Shown piece by piece: positions 1 through 11,405 of a stretch of DNA of 64,000 nucleotides. The DNA is taken from positions 62,001-126,000 of the forward strand of contig CAJNOJ010000104.1 in the NCBI GenBank assembly GCA_905250025.1, given 5' to 3'. The notes under the pieces are model-generated. The model did not search any database, was not told the origin of the DNA, and was given only the letters and a program-made list of their open reading frames with translations. The DNA comes from Adineta ricciae. Lineage: Eukaryota; Rotifera; Eurotatoria; Adinetida; Adinetidae. Numbering within the stretch: position 1 is the stretch's first letter; every line of letters begins with the position of its first letter. A program made the translations under genes and the position numbers.

Positions 1-894
1 CAACATCTGTTATATTTGTTATTGTTTCACTCATCAGCACACCTTCATCATTCATGACATAGATGTCCATGCCAATGCGAAGATTCTTGGCCATGACATA
101 GGTTTGTTCACTAGTTGGAAGAAGATGAGATGAAGTGAGTGATAGTTGTCGACCAGAGAGAGTTGTGAGCTGCTTGAATAAGGCTGAAAGAGGTGAGCAC
201 GATTGAATGATGAGGATGAGGTATAGGAGAAAAGAAGTAGCCTACCGAACCGGTGTAGTTGGAAATCGAGCATGGTGATGAGGTGGGTGTGGATGAGTTG
301 TTTTGTTCTATCGTCGTAGGCGAGAATTGTGTCACCTGATTGTAGTTGTGTAATGGACTTGTGTTGTCCATTGGGCAAGGTGACAAGAGAGTCGGCTGCA
401 AAACAACGTTGATCTTTCAATGTCGAGTCTGAAAGCGAAGTACGAAAATCGATCAGTCAGAATACTTGTTTGTGACAAACCTCGAATAGAACAGTTTGCA
501 CTGTTGCGATCTGGACAACAATTCAGTGCCAAATGCTTAATTTCATTAAATGCGGCAATGCCTAGCTATAACATGAAAATGTTCAATTCGTAATCATATC
601 TGCCAAAGAAATTTTCAACTTGGCAAACCTGTTGTCCAACACATTCTGAGAGATGACCTTGAGCACACTGTGCTATCAACGAAGTGGATCGACATACTCT
701 ACTGATATCTAAAACAGCACAGGATTTTCTCTTCTACATAAATTTCTGTTCAAACCGTTCTTGGCAAATCCGAGCAACATCGTGCTGAGATGAGATAGAC
801 ATTCAATTAATTCCAACGGATCATCTGTAAGGTCGCACCTGGCATTGACCATGAGAACAAGACCACCAACGATAAATAGAATTTTGAATAACAT
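1..894 (-). CDS. Secreted 8-Cys domain + hedgehog-type Hint protein, copy 1 (3' end off window)
   Basis: Exons read on the minus strand are 756-894, 629-708, 481-565, 246-428 and 1-183 (continuing past base 1), all with GT-AG introns and matching phase. Residues 1-18 form a signal peptide (MLFKILFIVGG start). Residues 19-109 form a small domain with eight cysteines (20, 32, then single Cys, ending in an NCCPDRN motif and a last Cys). A Hint domain starts at Cys110 (CFAADSLVTL) and continues through the LTSSHL block (TxxH) before the window ends. Hint domains of this type self-cleave at the first Cys and, in hedgehog, attach a sterol. No hedgehog signal domain is present. The gene is a tandem paralogue of the one at 1480-2619, and the first four exons have identical lengths. 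The role of the N-domain is unknown; secretion and self-processing are inferred. Confidence 0.8.
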
Positions 895-1479
895 CTATGT
901 CAATGTATGCCACTCATTTATGCAAAATATTTTATGTTGTGTTAGTTAACTCACCATAATGAATAGGAGCAGTCAGATGACGAGGAAGACGACTTTGCAC
1001 ACAACAAGACCTGAAAGAAAATGAATATATAAATGTTGTTCGCCTTTCCTATATCATGTCGCTTGTTAGTGATAAAATCGGGCTGAAATTACAAACCGTT
1101 TTCTCAAGTGGACAAGTCAAAATATTCATCTATAGATGTTTTTCTTTCGTTAGATTCAAAACAAATACCTGAGAATTCCGAAAACTTTCCCCATGTGACG
1201 AAAAATACGCTTCCTTTATTTTATGAAATCCGATACCAGAATTGTCTGTGTCCAAATCAAGTGTACACAGTTGAATCACGAAATGTCTTTACTCTGATAC
1301 AGATTAGAGCAAACGTCGAATAGAGCTGGCATCTCAAAAAAAGCAATATATTTCTCATTGTATAAGCAAATTTCATTAGTTTCGTTTCGTTCTTTCAATA
1401 AATTAGTCATCAAGTATCAGTTCGTATCAATGTGTATAGAGGCAAAATACAAAATGAAAAAAAGAAAAAGAAATGTTCA
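895..1479. other. Intergenic spacer between the Hint paralogues
   Basis: AT-rich spacer upstream of copy 1 and downstream of copy 2. A 71-codon open frame at 1108-1323 has no domain, no splice support and no counterpart next to copy 2, so I do not call it a gene. No repeat seen. Confidence 0.5.
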
Positions 1480-2619
1480 TCAATAGTGTATGATTGATGG
1501 AACAATGAATACAGCTATTTCATACAACATCTTTGCAAACCAGTGTATTCCTTCACCTTCTTTCGATCCCTTCCACGACATTCCGAATAAACGATACCAC
1601 CATCGCATCGGCGCCACTGCAGCATGAGCAACATGATGACTGTTGATTGTTGCATAACACGAACTGGCGATGTTGTTCACTATCAGTGTACCTTCTGCAG
1701 TCAGTGGAGCAACGTATCCTTGTTTCACAACATCTGTTATATTCGTTATTGTTTCACTCATCAGCACACCTTCGTCATTCATGACATAGATGTTCATGCC
1801 AATGCGAAGATTCTTGGCCATGACATAGGTTTGCTCACTGGTTGGAAGAAGATGAGATGAAGTGAGTGATAGTTGTCGACCAGAGAAAGTTGTGAGCTGC
1901 TTGAATAAGGCTGAAAGAGGTGAGCACGACTGAAGGATGAGGATGAAGTGTAGGAGAAAAGAAGTGACCTACCGAACCGATGTAGCTGGAAATCGAGCAT
2001 GGTGATGAGATGTGTGTGGATGAGTTGTTTTGTTTTATCGTCGTAGGCGAGAATTGTGTCACCTGATTGTAGTTGTGTAATGGACTTGTGCTGACCATTG
2101 GGCAAGGTGACAAGAGAGTCAGCTGCAAAACAACGCTGTTCGTTTATTATTGAATCTATTCGATACACAAAAAAATGTAATGATAGATTGCTACTGGAGA
2201 GATTTCCGAAGCAAACCTCTAATAGGACATCGCGGACGGTTTCTATCTGGACAGCAGTTATCGGCTAAATCTCTAATTTCGTCAAGCGCTTTTCTGCCAA
2301 CCTATACAAGCATCTACACATACTAATACAGTTAACTCTTAAAATGTTCAATTACTTCTGCTGCGACACAATCGCCCAATTCCCGTCTTGCACATATAGC
2401 AATATCAGACGCAATCGAACAAATTATTTTCAAATCTATAAAAAACGATGAGAAAAAGTTCAACATGACATTTCACTCACCTTTCGTTACAGCTCCATAA
2501 AGACCCGACGTTATGTAACGTAAACACTCAATCACAGCTTTGGGATTTTGACTCATTGGACAGTCCGCCTGCGTTGTGGCGGTAAACACAGCAAGTATGA
2601 ACATAAGCTTCCAAAACAT
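1480..2619 (-). CDS. Secreted 8-Cys domain + hedgehog-type Hint protein, copy 2 (complete)
   Basis: Five exons: 2481-2619, 2356-2435, 2217-2301, 1973-2155 and 1480-1910, giving 305 codons plus stop with every junction in phase. The start is the ATG of a clear signal peptide (residues 1-18, MFWKLMFILAVF). Cys 20, 32, 52, 61, 69, 89, 90 and 98 match copy 1. The Hint domain runs from Cys110. It has the hedgehog landmarks TxxH at Thr179/His182 (SLTSSHL), the GYVAPLTAEGTL block, a second key Cys247 in SSCYA, and HxxH/APMR. After it come a Trp-rich linker and a hydrophobic C-terminal segment (about 286-303) where hedgehogs carry the sterol-recognition region. Autoprocessing and lipid attachment of the N-domain are inferred from these residues. 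The 62-nt intron at 1911-1972 reads open in one frame and is easily mistaken for coding sequence. Confidence 0.88.
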
Positions 2620-3274
2620 CTAAGAAAATATACATCTAATTTTGTGCCAAGTGACTTTTCTCAACTACTCCCTCACCATCATAAATGTTAGTAACAAGGC
2701 TAAATCTCGCACTGAATATGTTCCAACGACCAATGAATAAAAACAAATGTGATTTGACTTTTTTTTATACAATCATATATATATATATATCGGATGTTAT
2801 ATTTTAATCAATTATAAAAACGAATCAAGTTACAAATCTTTGTTTTCTCATCTCACTGCTGACAAGAAGACGTATCCGATTTTTTTGTTTCTCTTCAGTG
2901 GATGACAACAAATCGATATCGAAAACTCGATCGAATTTCTGTATGACAAAGAGAAAAAATGCTGTATCTATGCAAATAACATGTAGGTGGTAAAGTTTTC
3001 TTCTGATTAATGCTATTTGACTTCACCCTCAGTCAAAAATCAAATAGTTTTCGTCATGTTCGTCCATTCTTATATTAATAGTTAAACCGACATTTGAACA
3101 TAGAAAGTGTTTTCGTTCGCATTGAAAAAAAAACTAAATATTCTCGTTTACAAAAATCAATCAACGGCAATTTTCCATAAATGCGTCTATTGTGAAGATA
3201 GAAATAAAATATCAAAAATAAACCTAAACGAAAAAAAAAACAATTAAAGCTTGGGGAACCTTTCTCCTCGACAT
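2620..3274. other. Intergenic, AT-rich with TA microsatellite
   Basis: Spacer between the start of Hint copy 2 and the end of GPR89. It holds a short (TA)n run near 2776-2790 and A-rich tracts. No coding exon recognised on either strand. Confidence 0.5.
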
Positions 3275-5262
3275 TTATTCAACCTTTTGAACATTTTTAT
3301 CAAAGTGTGTGATCGATTGTTGAGAGGCACGATAGTGTAAGTAAAGAATGCCGATGCTAAATAATGCCGACAGTAGGAAGATGCAATCGAACCATCGATG
3401 ATAGAAATTGAATTGCAAATCACCTAACACTTGGGTTATGATTTGTCGATATTGTTCTGGCATGTTCATTCGAATCAGAAGTACGGAAGATATGAAATAC
3501 ATACCCTAAAAGACAACAATCGATCGTATGAAATCCGTTTTGTGCTTACTAAAATTTCTTTACCATGAGTAGGGCAAGACATAGGACGATAACATTAGAC
3601 GAACGACTACTTGATATTATGTAGAAGAACTAGAAGATCAAAACGAGAATGATGAGAAAGAAATGGACGAATGTGTTGGTCAACCTTGGTTAATGTGATT
3701 AGTAAACCGCGAATACTTGTCACAACAATGATACCGATCAGTATGAATGAGACATATTGAGACCAGAATTGGACATCAAATTGTAGATCGAAATAATGCA
3801 CTGTTAATTCAATACCCCGTGTCACTGGATCGACTAAATTTTGAAAAAATTCATTTGATTTTATCGAAACCGAAATACATTCGACTGACCTTTTCCTACT
3901 CGATTGAAAACGATATTGATGAACGAAATCAGGATCTTCCAAACGCAATATAATGAAAAGAAATGCCCTAAGACATGAAAGTATTTGCCTTTCAATGTCT
4001 TTGAATATCCAATTCGTTGTTGAATTCCTTGTAGATCCACTAGATCACTATACAATTCGGAGGAGATGACTTCATATGTGGCAATCTCTTGTTTAATCAA
4101 CGAGAGATTGTAGGACATGTTTGAATTCGGTTGTGATGTAAAACTTAAGTTTAACGCTCGACGAAACGGGTTCCATCGATTGTTCATTGAATTGAACGAC
4201 GAATTATAGGTTGATTTTAAAGAATTTTCATATTCGATATAGGCAACACGTTTCTTTTTTGTAGCGACAATTTCCATGACTTGTTTTAAACGCTTTTGAG
4301 CATCACTGATATCCTTATCAGTAACAGGCTACAAAATATCAATGACACTTACATTCAACAAGCACTCCAATCTCAACAACTCTTATTTTGCTTAGACAAT
4401 GGCACAACGACATTTCCTCCGTAGGTGTATATCATCTGACTAGCACAAATCTTCCTCCTCGCATAGGCAGACTGATTTCGAGAATACTTTAACCAAACAT
4501 TCTTTCACTTACTCGAATAAAATACGTCATGTATGTGTAAGGACAATTGACAGCTAAAAAAAGAACATGATGTATGGACTTTGATGGACATGGAATCTTT
4601 CGTTTACCACCAAATCCACTTAGAATTGCCATAGCGGTAACACCAATGATACCCACTCGACTGATACACTGTTCAATACTGAAGAATTCATGTCGATTAG
4701 AGATCGGAAATGGATTGCCTAGTTTCCAGAATATATACAAATAAAAACACCACGCAATTAATGTAAAAAATATGACCAGACGAAAGTCTCGAACTACAAG
4801 ACAAGAAACAAATAAGAAATTTCATCGTACAAAAAACATCTACTAACCGAGTTTAACCGAATTCAATAATAGATAGGCGATATAGAATGGAATGAGGAAT
4901 ACAAGTAAAAAGAGCATACAGTAAAGGCCAATACGCCAATGAAGATATCGAGATCTAATCAGAAAGCATTTATTAGGGCAATTAAGATAAAATTTTAACA
5001 TACGTAGGTTGGAGGAAAGCAAGAATTTCAAAGATGATCAATTCAAACATTGTACAACTCAGTGCAAATGTTAAGGCGAATGATAGAATGACTACACGAT
5101 TTCGTACATCATAGTTTTGACATAAACCACGAACGAAAAACAACCAACCACCAACGAAAAAGACAATCTGAAGAAAATCAATTGGTTATCGAAATAAATA
5201 TCCAAATTCGAGTAGCATACTTGAGAAATTGTCACAACAATAGTGTCCGTTAGCAGAGACAT
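3275..5262 (-). CDS. GPR89: Golgi pH regulator (GPR89/GPHR)
   Basis: Nine exons: 5221-5262, 5004-5167, 4848-4954, 4608-4793, 4513-4553, 3890-4328, 3685-3833, 3564-3629 and 3275-3505. All phases agree, giving 474 aa against about 455 in vertebrates. Conserved blocks run the full length: SRYLHWR, FWKLGNPFPI, the SGFG-AVNCPYTYM junction across the fourth intron, SKTLKGKYFHVLG, DPVTRGIELTVHYF, FDVQFWSQYVSFILIG, TSIRGLLITLTK, and the end LGDLQFNFYHRWFD. About nine hydrophobic segments are seen, with a long hydrophilic loop in the 439-nt exon 6. The family is a Golgi anion channel that helps acidify the Golgi. The start MSLLTDTIVVTISQ aligns with the family N-terminus. No defects seen. Confidence 0.96.
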
Positions 5263-8200
5263 GAGTATATTTGCTCTGACCAGTCGGTCAATTGATATAG
5301 GAGAACATGTACACGTAGACTTAATTGAGCACCGTGTAAACTATTGCGAGAGCTGCAAGTATATAGAGAAAAAAAGTAATTTCGGCGATTAGAATCATTA
5401 GGAGATCAAAAAGAAGGAAGAGAGGAGTGGTTTAGAAGAAAGAATGATAAATTTCTAGCAACAGACGATAGCCACGTGAAAGAAAGAGAACGAAAGAATC
5501 AATTGGATTCGTCTTCCATAAACATCAAATGAATTCGCTGACAAATGCCTCATTAGGCGTTCTGAAAAATTTCCAATAAATATCTTGTTTCTGTTGCATT
5601 TGATCGATAATCTCAACTGTAGAAACCCAAATTAAAAACTAAATCGATAGAGGGCGCTAGGTGTGATGAAAGGGGTGGAGAACGCACTGTCAAATGGTCA
5701 AACATCTACCAACTCGTATATGTAAAAGCGGCACCAGAATTTTCACTCAGGGCGGACTCACTATAGAAATCGTACTTTCTAGGGTATAAATGTTAGTTTT
5801 CTGCGGAAATTTTTCAAAGTCAGGGTGAGCTCAAAAAACGTCAGGGTGAACTCAGTCCACTCTTCGCGCCGCCACTACTCGTATGTAAATTAATTAATGG
5901 AGGAAAGCGAATTGCACTTAGCAAGGTGCACTAATCGATTTTGCATTAACTCGCTCTGTTTGAGTACTTTGATGACGGTATACGAAGATCAGTTTGATTG
6001 AAATCAATATGATTCGATAAATGCTAATTCAATTCCATAGAAATATCTTTTTTTCATCAACCGAGTGCATTTATATGCAATCATTTTAATCAGTAAAGGA
6101 TGTTTTTCCACTACGAAAAGGAAAATTTTCACGACTTATTTACTCAAGCCTAATGAACAAATTCACCTTATTTGTTAACGATCATTTATTTCTCTTACAT
6201 CATAATGCGTTAATTGATTTCATATAAACAAAGTAAAATAGCGTTGAGAATTGTTGACATCCCATTAAAATATTAAAATATTCTTTTCATCGACACTTGT
6301 CACTTTAGAAGTGTTTCATTTTCTATTTCATTGACTTAGAGTCTAACAATAGAATTTTCTTCTTGAAATCTTCGAATGATATAATCATGTGCGATTGAAT
6401 AACTAGATGGGAACATTTTTGCATATTTTTAGAACTTGAATCCTCATATCCTTGTACACATTGTTAGAAGGCGTGTAAACCCATTTGACAAGATGAATGT
6501 TAATGTAACAAGATGAATTATAGGCATGTAAATAATCAGAAGCGAACTCATCTGTTTCTCATTAATTCATTAGATTCATGTTTCTATACATATCTGTCGT
6601 CATTTATAACTTGTACGAGAATTTAAGCACGTACACGACTATCGATAAATGTTTACAGGAAGAAAACTCGATGAATTGTTTTTCTTCATTTATGGAAATG
6701 ATGTTTATCTGACTGTCTCTTATATTAAACAAACAAGCATTTGATGCTATCTAGTAAAGAATACGATTTAATATGAACAATAACGATAATGAATGATCTC
6801 GCTGTCGTAATGAGCTGAATAGAAGATACTCGACAGATTTCCTGTTCATTGTCTCTCACCTGTCATAGAAAGAAACCAGGAGAGACAAGAAAAAGATCAA
6901 TCAATCGTATACATGGGCTTCAAATGCAATGTTCCGATGTTTTACACGTCCGGAAATGTTGTCTGTCGTGCTTTTTTGTCTCTTGCTTCTTTTATCGTTA
7001 AATATTTGTTCAAATGACATACATACACACGTCCTAGTCATCCTGCAATGACAATTTAGCCATGCTGGAAATCCCAATGGAATCTTAATCATCGAACCTT
7101 CGATGAATGTCGAGATAAAATTCTAGCGAGTTCCATCGTGTTCCGTTCTCTTCATCAAACAAGGACAGACAGAAGGGAATGAACAAATAAAGAAAATTTA
7201 ATTTAGACATTGTAAGCATGTCAGATCTCATTTATCATATTTTCTGACCAAATCTACTTGTATTACCTTTTCCCTGGTGAATCAAATCTTTCAATGGTGG
7301 TCAACACCTTCGTCCTTTTTCCTTTCTTTCTTTTTTTTTATTCGCGATACAAACAATGAACTTATTAAGTCTTCTTTTTATCTCTCTGGGCGCCTATTTA
7401 GAAAATATAACAAAGAAACAGAGAGAGAGAGAGAGAGCGGCAGAAAAAAGAGAGAAAAAGTGACATCGCTTTACTATACAATAGGAGAGAACTGCATTGA
7501 CAAGATTTCCGAGTGTGAATTCTTCATAAAAAGTCATATCCTCCCTCTCGAACATTTACTCGTAATGACGACATGGTCATAGTAGTTGTCGCACTTACTT
7601 ACTTATTCACTTATTTTGTATAGCCTATTCTCTAGACATTGATGTTTTTCAAAGATATCAATTCATATTCACATGTGTATCGACACTTGATGCTTTCGCT
7701 TTTAATCGTTCTATCACTTCTCCACATGCCAGCTTTTATCTGTCAGCTCGAGAGAGACAGAGAGGGAGAAAATTTGACGCCACCAGAGACGCTAGTAACT
7801 TGCCGTCTCTTTAAAATCAATATGCAAACAAAACCATTTGAATTATTCAAATAAGTACAACCCATTCTTTTTTTTCTTTTCCAGGTTTTTTTTGTTGTGT
7901 CCTCATAAGGAGAAGAGAAAACGACGGTATTTCTTTTGTATTACAATTTTTCCTACGCCTGACTGTCTGTCTATTTAATGTAATATGAAAAGAAGATTGA
8001 CACAGAGAGAAAAAGAAACAAAGTGTCCGAATTACTATCACAACTATTCATTGACATTACATAAAGTGTTAAAAAAGAATGTATGTGCAGGTGAAGCAGA
8101 GAATCATTGCTTTAATATATATTAGCATGCCTATCTCTTCTGCATAATGAAGACGTGACCAACATATTCTGTAAGTTTCTTTTTCTCTATCTCTGTCTCT

Positions 8201-8818
8201 TGCGCTTTTTCTTTCTCTATGTCTATCTCATTTGAAGCTATCTATCATTATTTCTGTAATCCTTTAGATAAGAGAAGGGAAGAGCATCACTGCTCATCGA
8301 GCCGATATAAATATGGTCGTGCATCCGGTGCTGTTCACTTTATGAGTAACATACACATACACTCATGTACACCTGTCACTAACCACATAAATTACACGGA
8401 GCAGAGAAAAAAGAATCGTTATGATGTCAATTTGCCATAAACACCTAATTTTGCACACGCAGTGTAGCTTTTCCTTCTCTCTCCATCTGTACCTATTTTT
8501 TCTGCTTTAATGACTGATTGTAACGCACCACCGCAACTGTGGTTAGCTGAACCACACAAGTCTGAAATTATTTCTAGTACTTAAATTTTGAGTGACATCA
8601 GACAGGTATATAATCAAGTTTTCTTTTGTCTAATTCTGATTGAGAAAAGACTTTTCAGGGAAAGATTCCATTACAAATATTAATAGACTGTTGATTGTGG
8701 AGATTAATTTCTAATCTGTATTTTTAGATCTGACATTGATTATTCTCTGATAATTCCAAATCTTTAATGACAACCAGTCACCAGTTTTTGTGTTGAGAAT
8801 AACCATCTGAATGAATGA
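5263..8818. other. Long intergenic region
   Basis: About 3.5 kb without a recognisable gene. It contains the short mobile element at 5712-5889, GA/CT-rich simple sequence (for example around 7420-7460) and poly-T tracts near 7330 and 7870. The open frames here are short, lack domain signatures and are not supported by splice sites. It could hold regulatory sequence for the divergent GPR89 and claudin-like genes. Confidence 0.5.
5712..5889. mobile_element. Short mobile element, family A, copy 1, with flanking direct repeats
   Basis: The body begins around 5728 with GCGGCACCAGAATTTTCACT and ends near 5876 with CGCGCCGCCACTAC. It is flanked by near-identical direct repeats ACTCGTATATGTAAA (5712-5726) and ACTCGTATGTAAA (5877-5889), as expected of a target-site duplication. 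Both ends align with the shorter copy at 20420-20508 (GCGGCG...TTCAGAGAGGACTCAG at the left; CACTTGGCGCCGCGACTAC at the right). The ends are loosely inverted (GCGGC/GCCGC). No coding capacity; non-autonomous. Confidence 0.6.
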
Positions 8819-9824
8819 ATGAAGCAGTCGTTCGCCCGGATTTTTATTATTTTCTCACTCATTCTTAGTTTGACATCGTTCATTCTGAGTTTGATTGCAT
8901 TGCATTTACCGAATTGGAAATACATACATCTTCGTTCGACGTTCAAACCTGCCGTCCTCGCCGAAGATCAGCCGATGGATCCGTTAATTCGTGGTGAAGT
9001 TGACAAGTATATTGAAATACTTTATCGACGAGGTAATTTGCATAATTAGTAACCCAGATTCGATGAAACTCGCCTTTGATCTACTAGGTGACACTCATTC
9101 ATTTGGTTTAGTCACTCACTGTATTGTCGATGGTGAGTGCGGACAAAATTACCTCCCAACATTTCCCGAGAAGAACTACGGCTTATGTCATCATATCAAT
9201 TATCATCGTCAATGTATCTTTTCCAATCTTTTCATATTGAATAATAATACGAAATGTACATGTCAAGCACCGTCCTACGCGAAAATCATTCATACATTCT
9301 TAATATTATTAATCAGTTTAGAATTATTCTTTATTTTTATTACTAGTCTGCGTCTGACCCGGCAACATTGCCATACGTTCTGTTTAAATGATAGTTTACT
9401 TCGCCTCTTCTCACTTTTGTCATTATTATCGTCGATTATTTTTCTTATTATCATACTCGTACAATACAACAGCAATCGACTGCTTGAACCGTTGGAGTTC
9501 TTTGATTCCATGCGACAACATTATTCTCGGATACAAATCTACACATTCACGAAAGACCTCGACCTAATTATTCAACAGATTGAGAATTCCTTAGATATAC
9601 ACATTGGTGCATCGTATGTTTGTATATTAATAGTATTAGTATTGATTATTCTCTCGCTTTTCACCTCTGTTACTGTTGAAATGAAGATTTCTTCGACTTC
9701 ATCATCGTTAACCATTAATGATGAAGAGGAAAAACGGCCAAATCTGATTTTAATACAACCAACACCAGCGGAACGGTTTGTTCCATCTGAACAAATACGA
9801 TTTGTTCGACAAACAAAAGTTTAA
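8819..9824 (+). CDS. Claudin/PMP22-like four-TM membrane protein
   Basis: Two exons, 8819-9032 and 9088-9824, joined by a 55-nt GT-AG intron in phase; 316 aa. Hydrophobic segments lie near the N-terminus (ARIFIIFSLILSLTSFILSL) and later at HTFLILLISLELFFIFI, LLSLLSSIIFLIIILVQY and ASYVCILIVLVLIILSL. The large first loop holds LPNWKYI, then SFGLVTHC-x5-C and further cysteines (GLCHH, RQC, KCTC). This resembles the W...GLxxxC...C signature of claudin-type tetraspans, which seal or organise cell contacts. The loop is longer than in classic claudins and has extra cysteines. The C-terminus is hydrophilic with several charged residues. Family placement rests only on topology and this motif; another four-TM family is possible. 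Confidence 0.6.
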
Positions 9825-10245
9825 AAAATTGCTTCTCTGTGTTCGTTATGTAAATGTGACCGTTTCTTTTTCTCTCTGTGAAGATTAATTAGATTAGAAG
9901 AATAACGATGTTTGATGATTGTTAATCACAAATGATTTTTCAAGAAGAACAAAAGAGATTTCTTCACTTGATTGATCTTCTCATTGATTTAGTTAAACAA
10001 GACGAGATAGAATAACGATTACAATTTCGATCTGAACCTGCTGAATATGATCGATCCGCAATGGCAGATGACATGAGAAAAGTCTCATTCCTCTTTGTTG
10101 CTCTTTTTTATCCGCTGATAAAAGGTTTCTGTTTTGTTCGTTTATTTATTACCGACAATTAACTAGAAAGATTGAAGAGCAACAAGATTAGTATATTTTT
10201 TGAACAAAAAACGACACATAGTTTCAAGTGAATAAAATATCTTTC
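9825..10245. other. Convergent 3' intergenic spacer
   Basis: Spacer between the ends of the claudin-like gene and the minus-strand GPCR. AT-rich with poly-T tracts; an AATAAA on the plus strand near 10230. No gene seen. Confidence 0.5.
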
Positions 10246-11405
10246 TTAGTCTTTTATGGTATTTTTTTGTTCATTCTCTCTTCGATTCTGTGTGTTCAGC
10301 AACGTCAATGGCTGAACGTTGGTTCTCCATCGCGCTGTCTGCCGTCTTGTAATACGTGAAAAGATATTCTTCAGCATTTGATGCATCTCTTTTTGCCCAG
10401 CAAGAACCACAAATGGACAACCAAATATAACTAAATACTTCAAATGAGCGAAATAACGTATGCGGATATCGGCTGCCCATGGTAAAAATCGACCGCGTCG
10501 AACGTAGTTACCGAAAATTAACAAAATGCAAGACGGAACATAAACACTCATGTACAAAATGCCGATAAACGCCAATTGACCGATCATACGAAAATTGTTT
10601 CGCCATTGAGAAAGACGATGCCTTTGTTTCATGTTCTTCTTTTGCATAAGTACACGGAAGATCAATATACCATTCCCAACGACGATAACGAACAATGGGA
10701 CCATGAAAAAGCCGATATTTTCGACATGGTTAAAGGCTGTTGTATTCGTCAGATAACAAGCTGTGCCACATTGAAATGTAAAATAAGAGAACGTCTGTTG
10801 ACATGGATAGCCAAATATTAAAACTGTGTACCAAATGGTTGGTATAGCGAAACACAAGACCATTGGTAGTTGATTGAGTAAACGATGATGATTACGAAGG
10901 AGAATGTGACGAAAAACAAAAATGTATCGTTCAATTGATGCAAATGCCATGATGAACAGATCGACAGCGGTTAATATGGCATCAGACCATGTCCAAAATA
11001 AACAAAAGAATGCATTTTGAAAGGGAACTTCATTCTCATGGAAAAAATACAATCGAAATGGTAAATCGATTAACATCTAAATCAATGAATTCGTCATTTT
11101 CATTGCCGTTCAATCATACAACTTACATGTACAAAATTAACAATCAACAAACAGATGATCAGAAGATTCGATGATTTAACTCGTAACACCGGTAAACGAA
11201 TAAAACTGTGGAAGATAAAGATAAAACAAACAATTGATGGAATGATTAAACTCGTCAGAAGATAGAATAAGATTTCCGGACTTTCATCGAGCCAATGGTG
11301 CTGAGAAGTGTAATTCGAACTATTTGATGAAGTGCCATTTCCGGAAGTCGGGCGTCTTGTTGAGTTTCTTGTGCGATTGAAGGTTGGTCGGATAGTCGTA
11401 CTCAT
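10246..11405 (-). CDS. Rhodopsin-like GPCR (orphan, rotifer-type)
   Basis: Two exons, 11127-11405 and 10246-11076, with a 50-nt GT-AG intron; 369 aa. The N-terminus is rich in Ser/Thr/Asn with several N-glycosylation sequons (NRT, NST, NGT, NSS, NYT). Seven hydrophobic segments follow: EILFYLLTSLIIPSIVCFIF, NLLIICLLIVNFVHMLIDL, SDAILTAVDLFIMAFASIERY, QLPMVLCFAIPTIWYTVLIF, IGFFMVPLFVIVVGNGILIF, MIGQLAFIGILYMSVYVPSC and LKYLVIFGCPFVVLAG. SIERY stands where class A receptors have DRY. The NPxxY of TM7 is absent, which is odd for a signalling receptor. Cysteines for the TM3-ECL2 bridge are plausible (FFC, QCGTAC). Ligand unknown. Confidence 0.8.

Noticed and set aside
1911..1972. Open reading through the Hint gene intron (SYTSSSSFSRAHLF...)
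   Set aside because: Splicing at 1972/1911 restores the conserved LTxxH block in frame; the read-through frame does not match Hint proteins.
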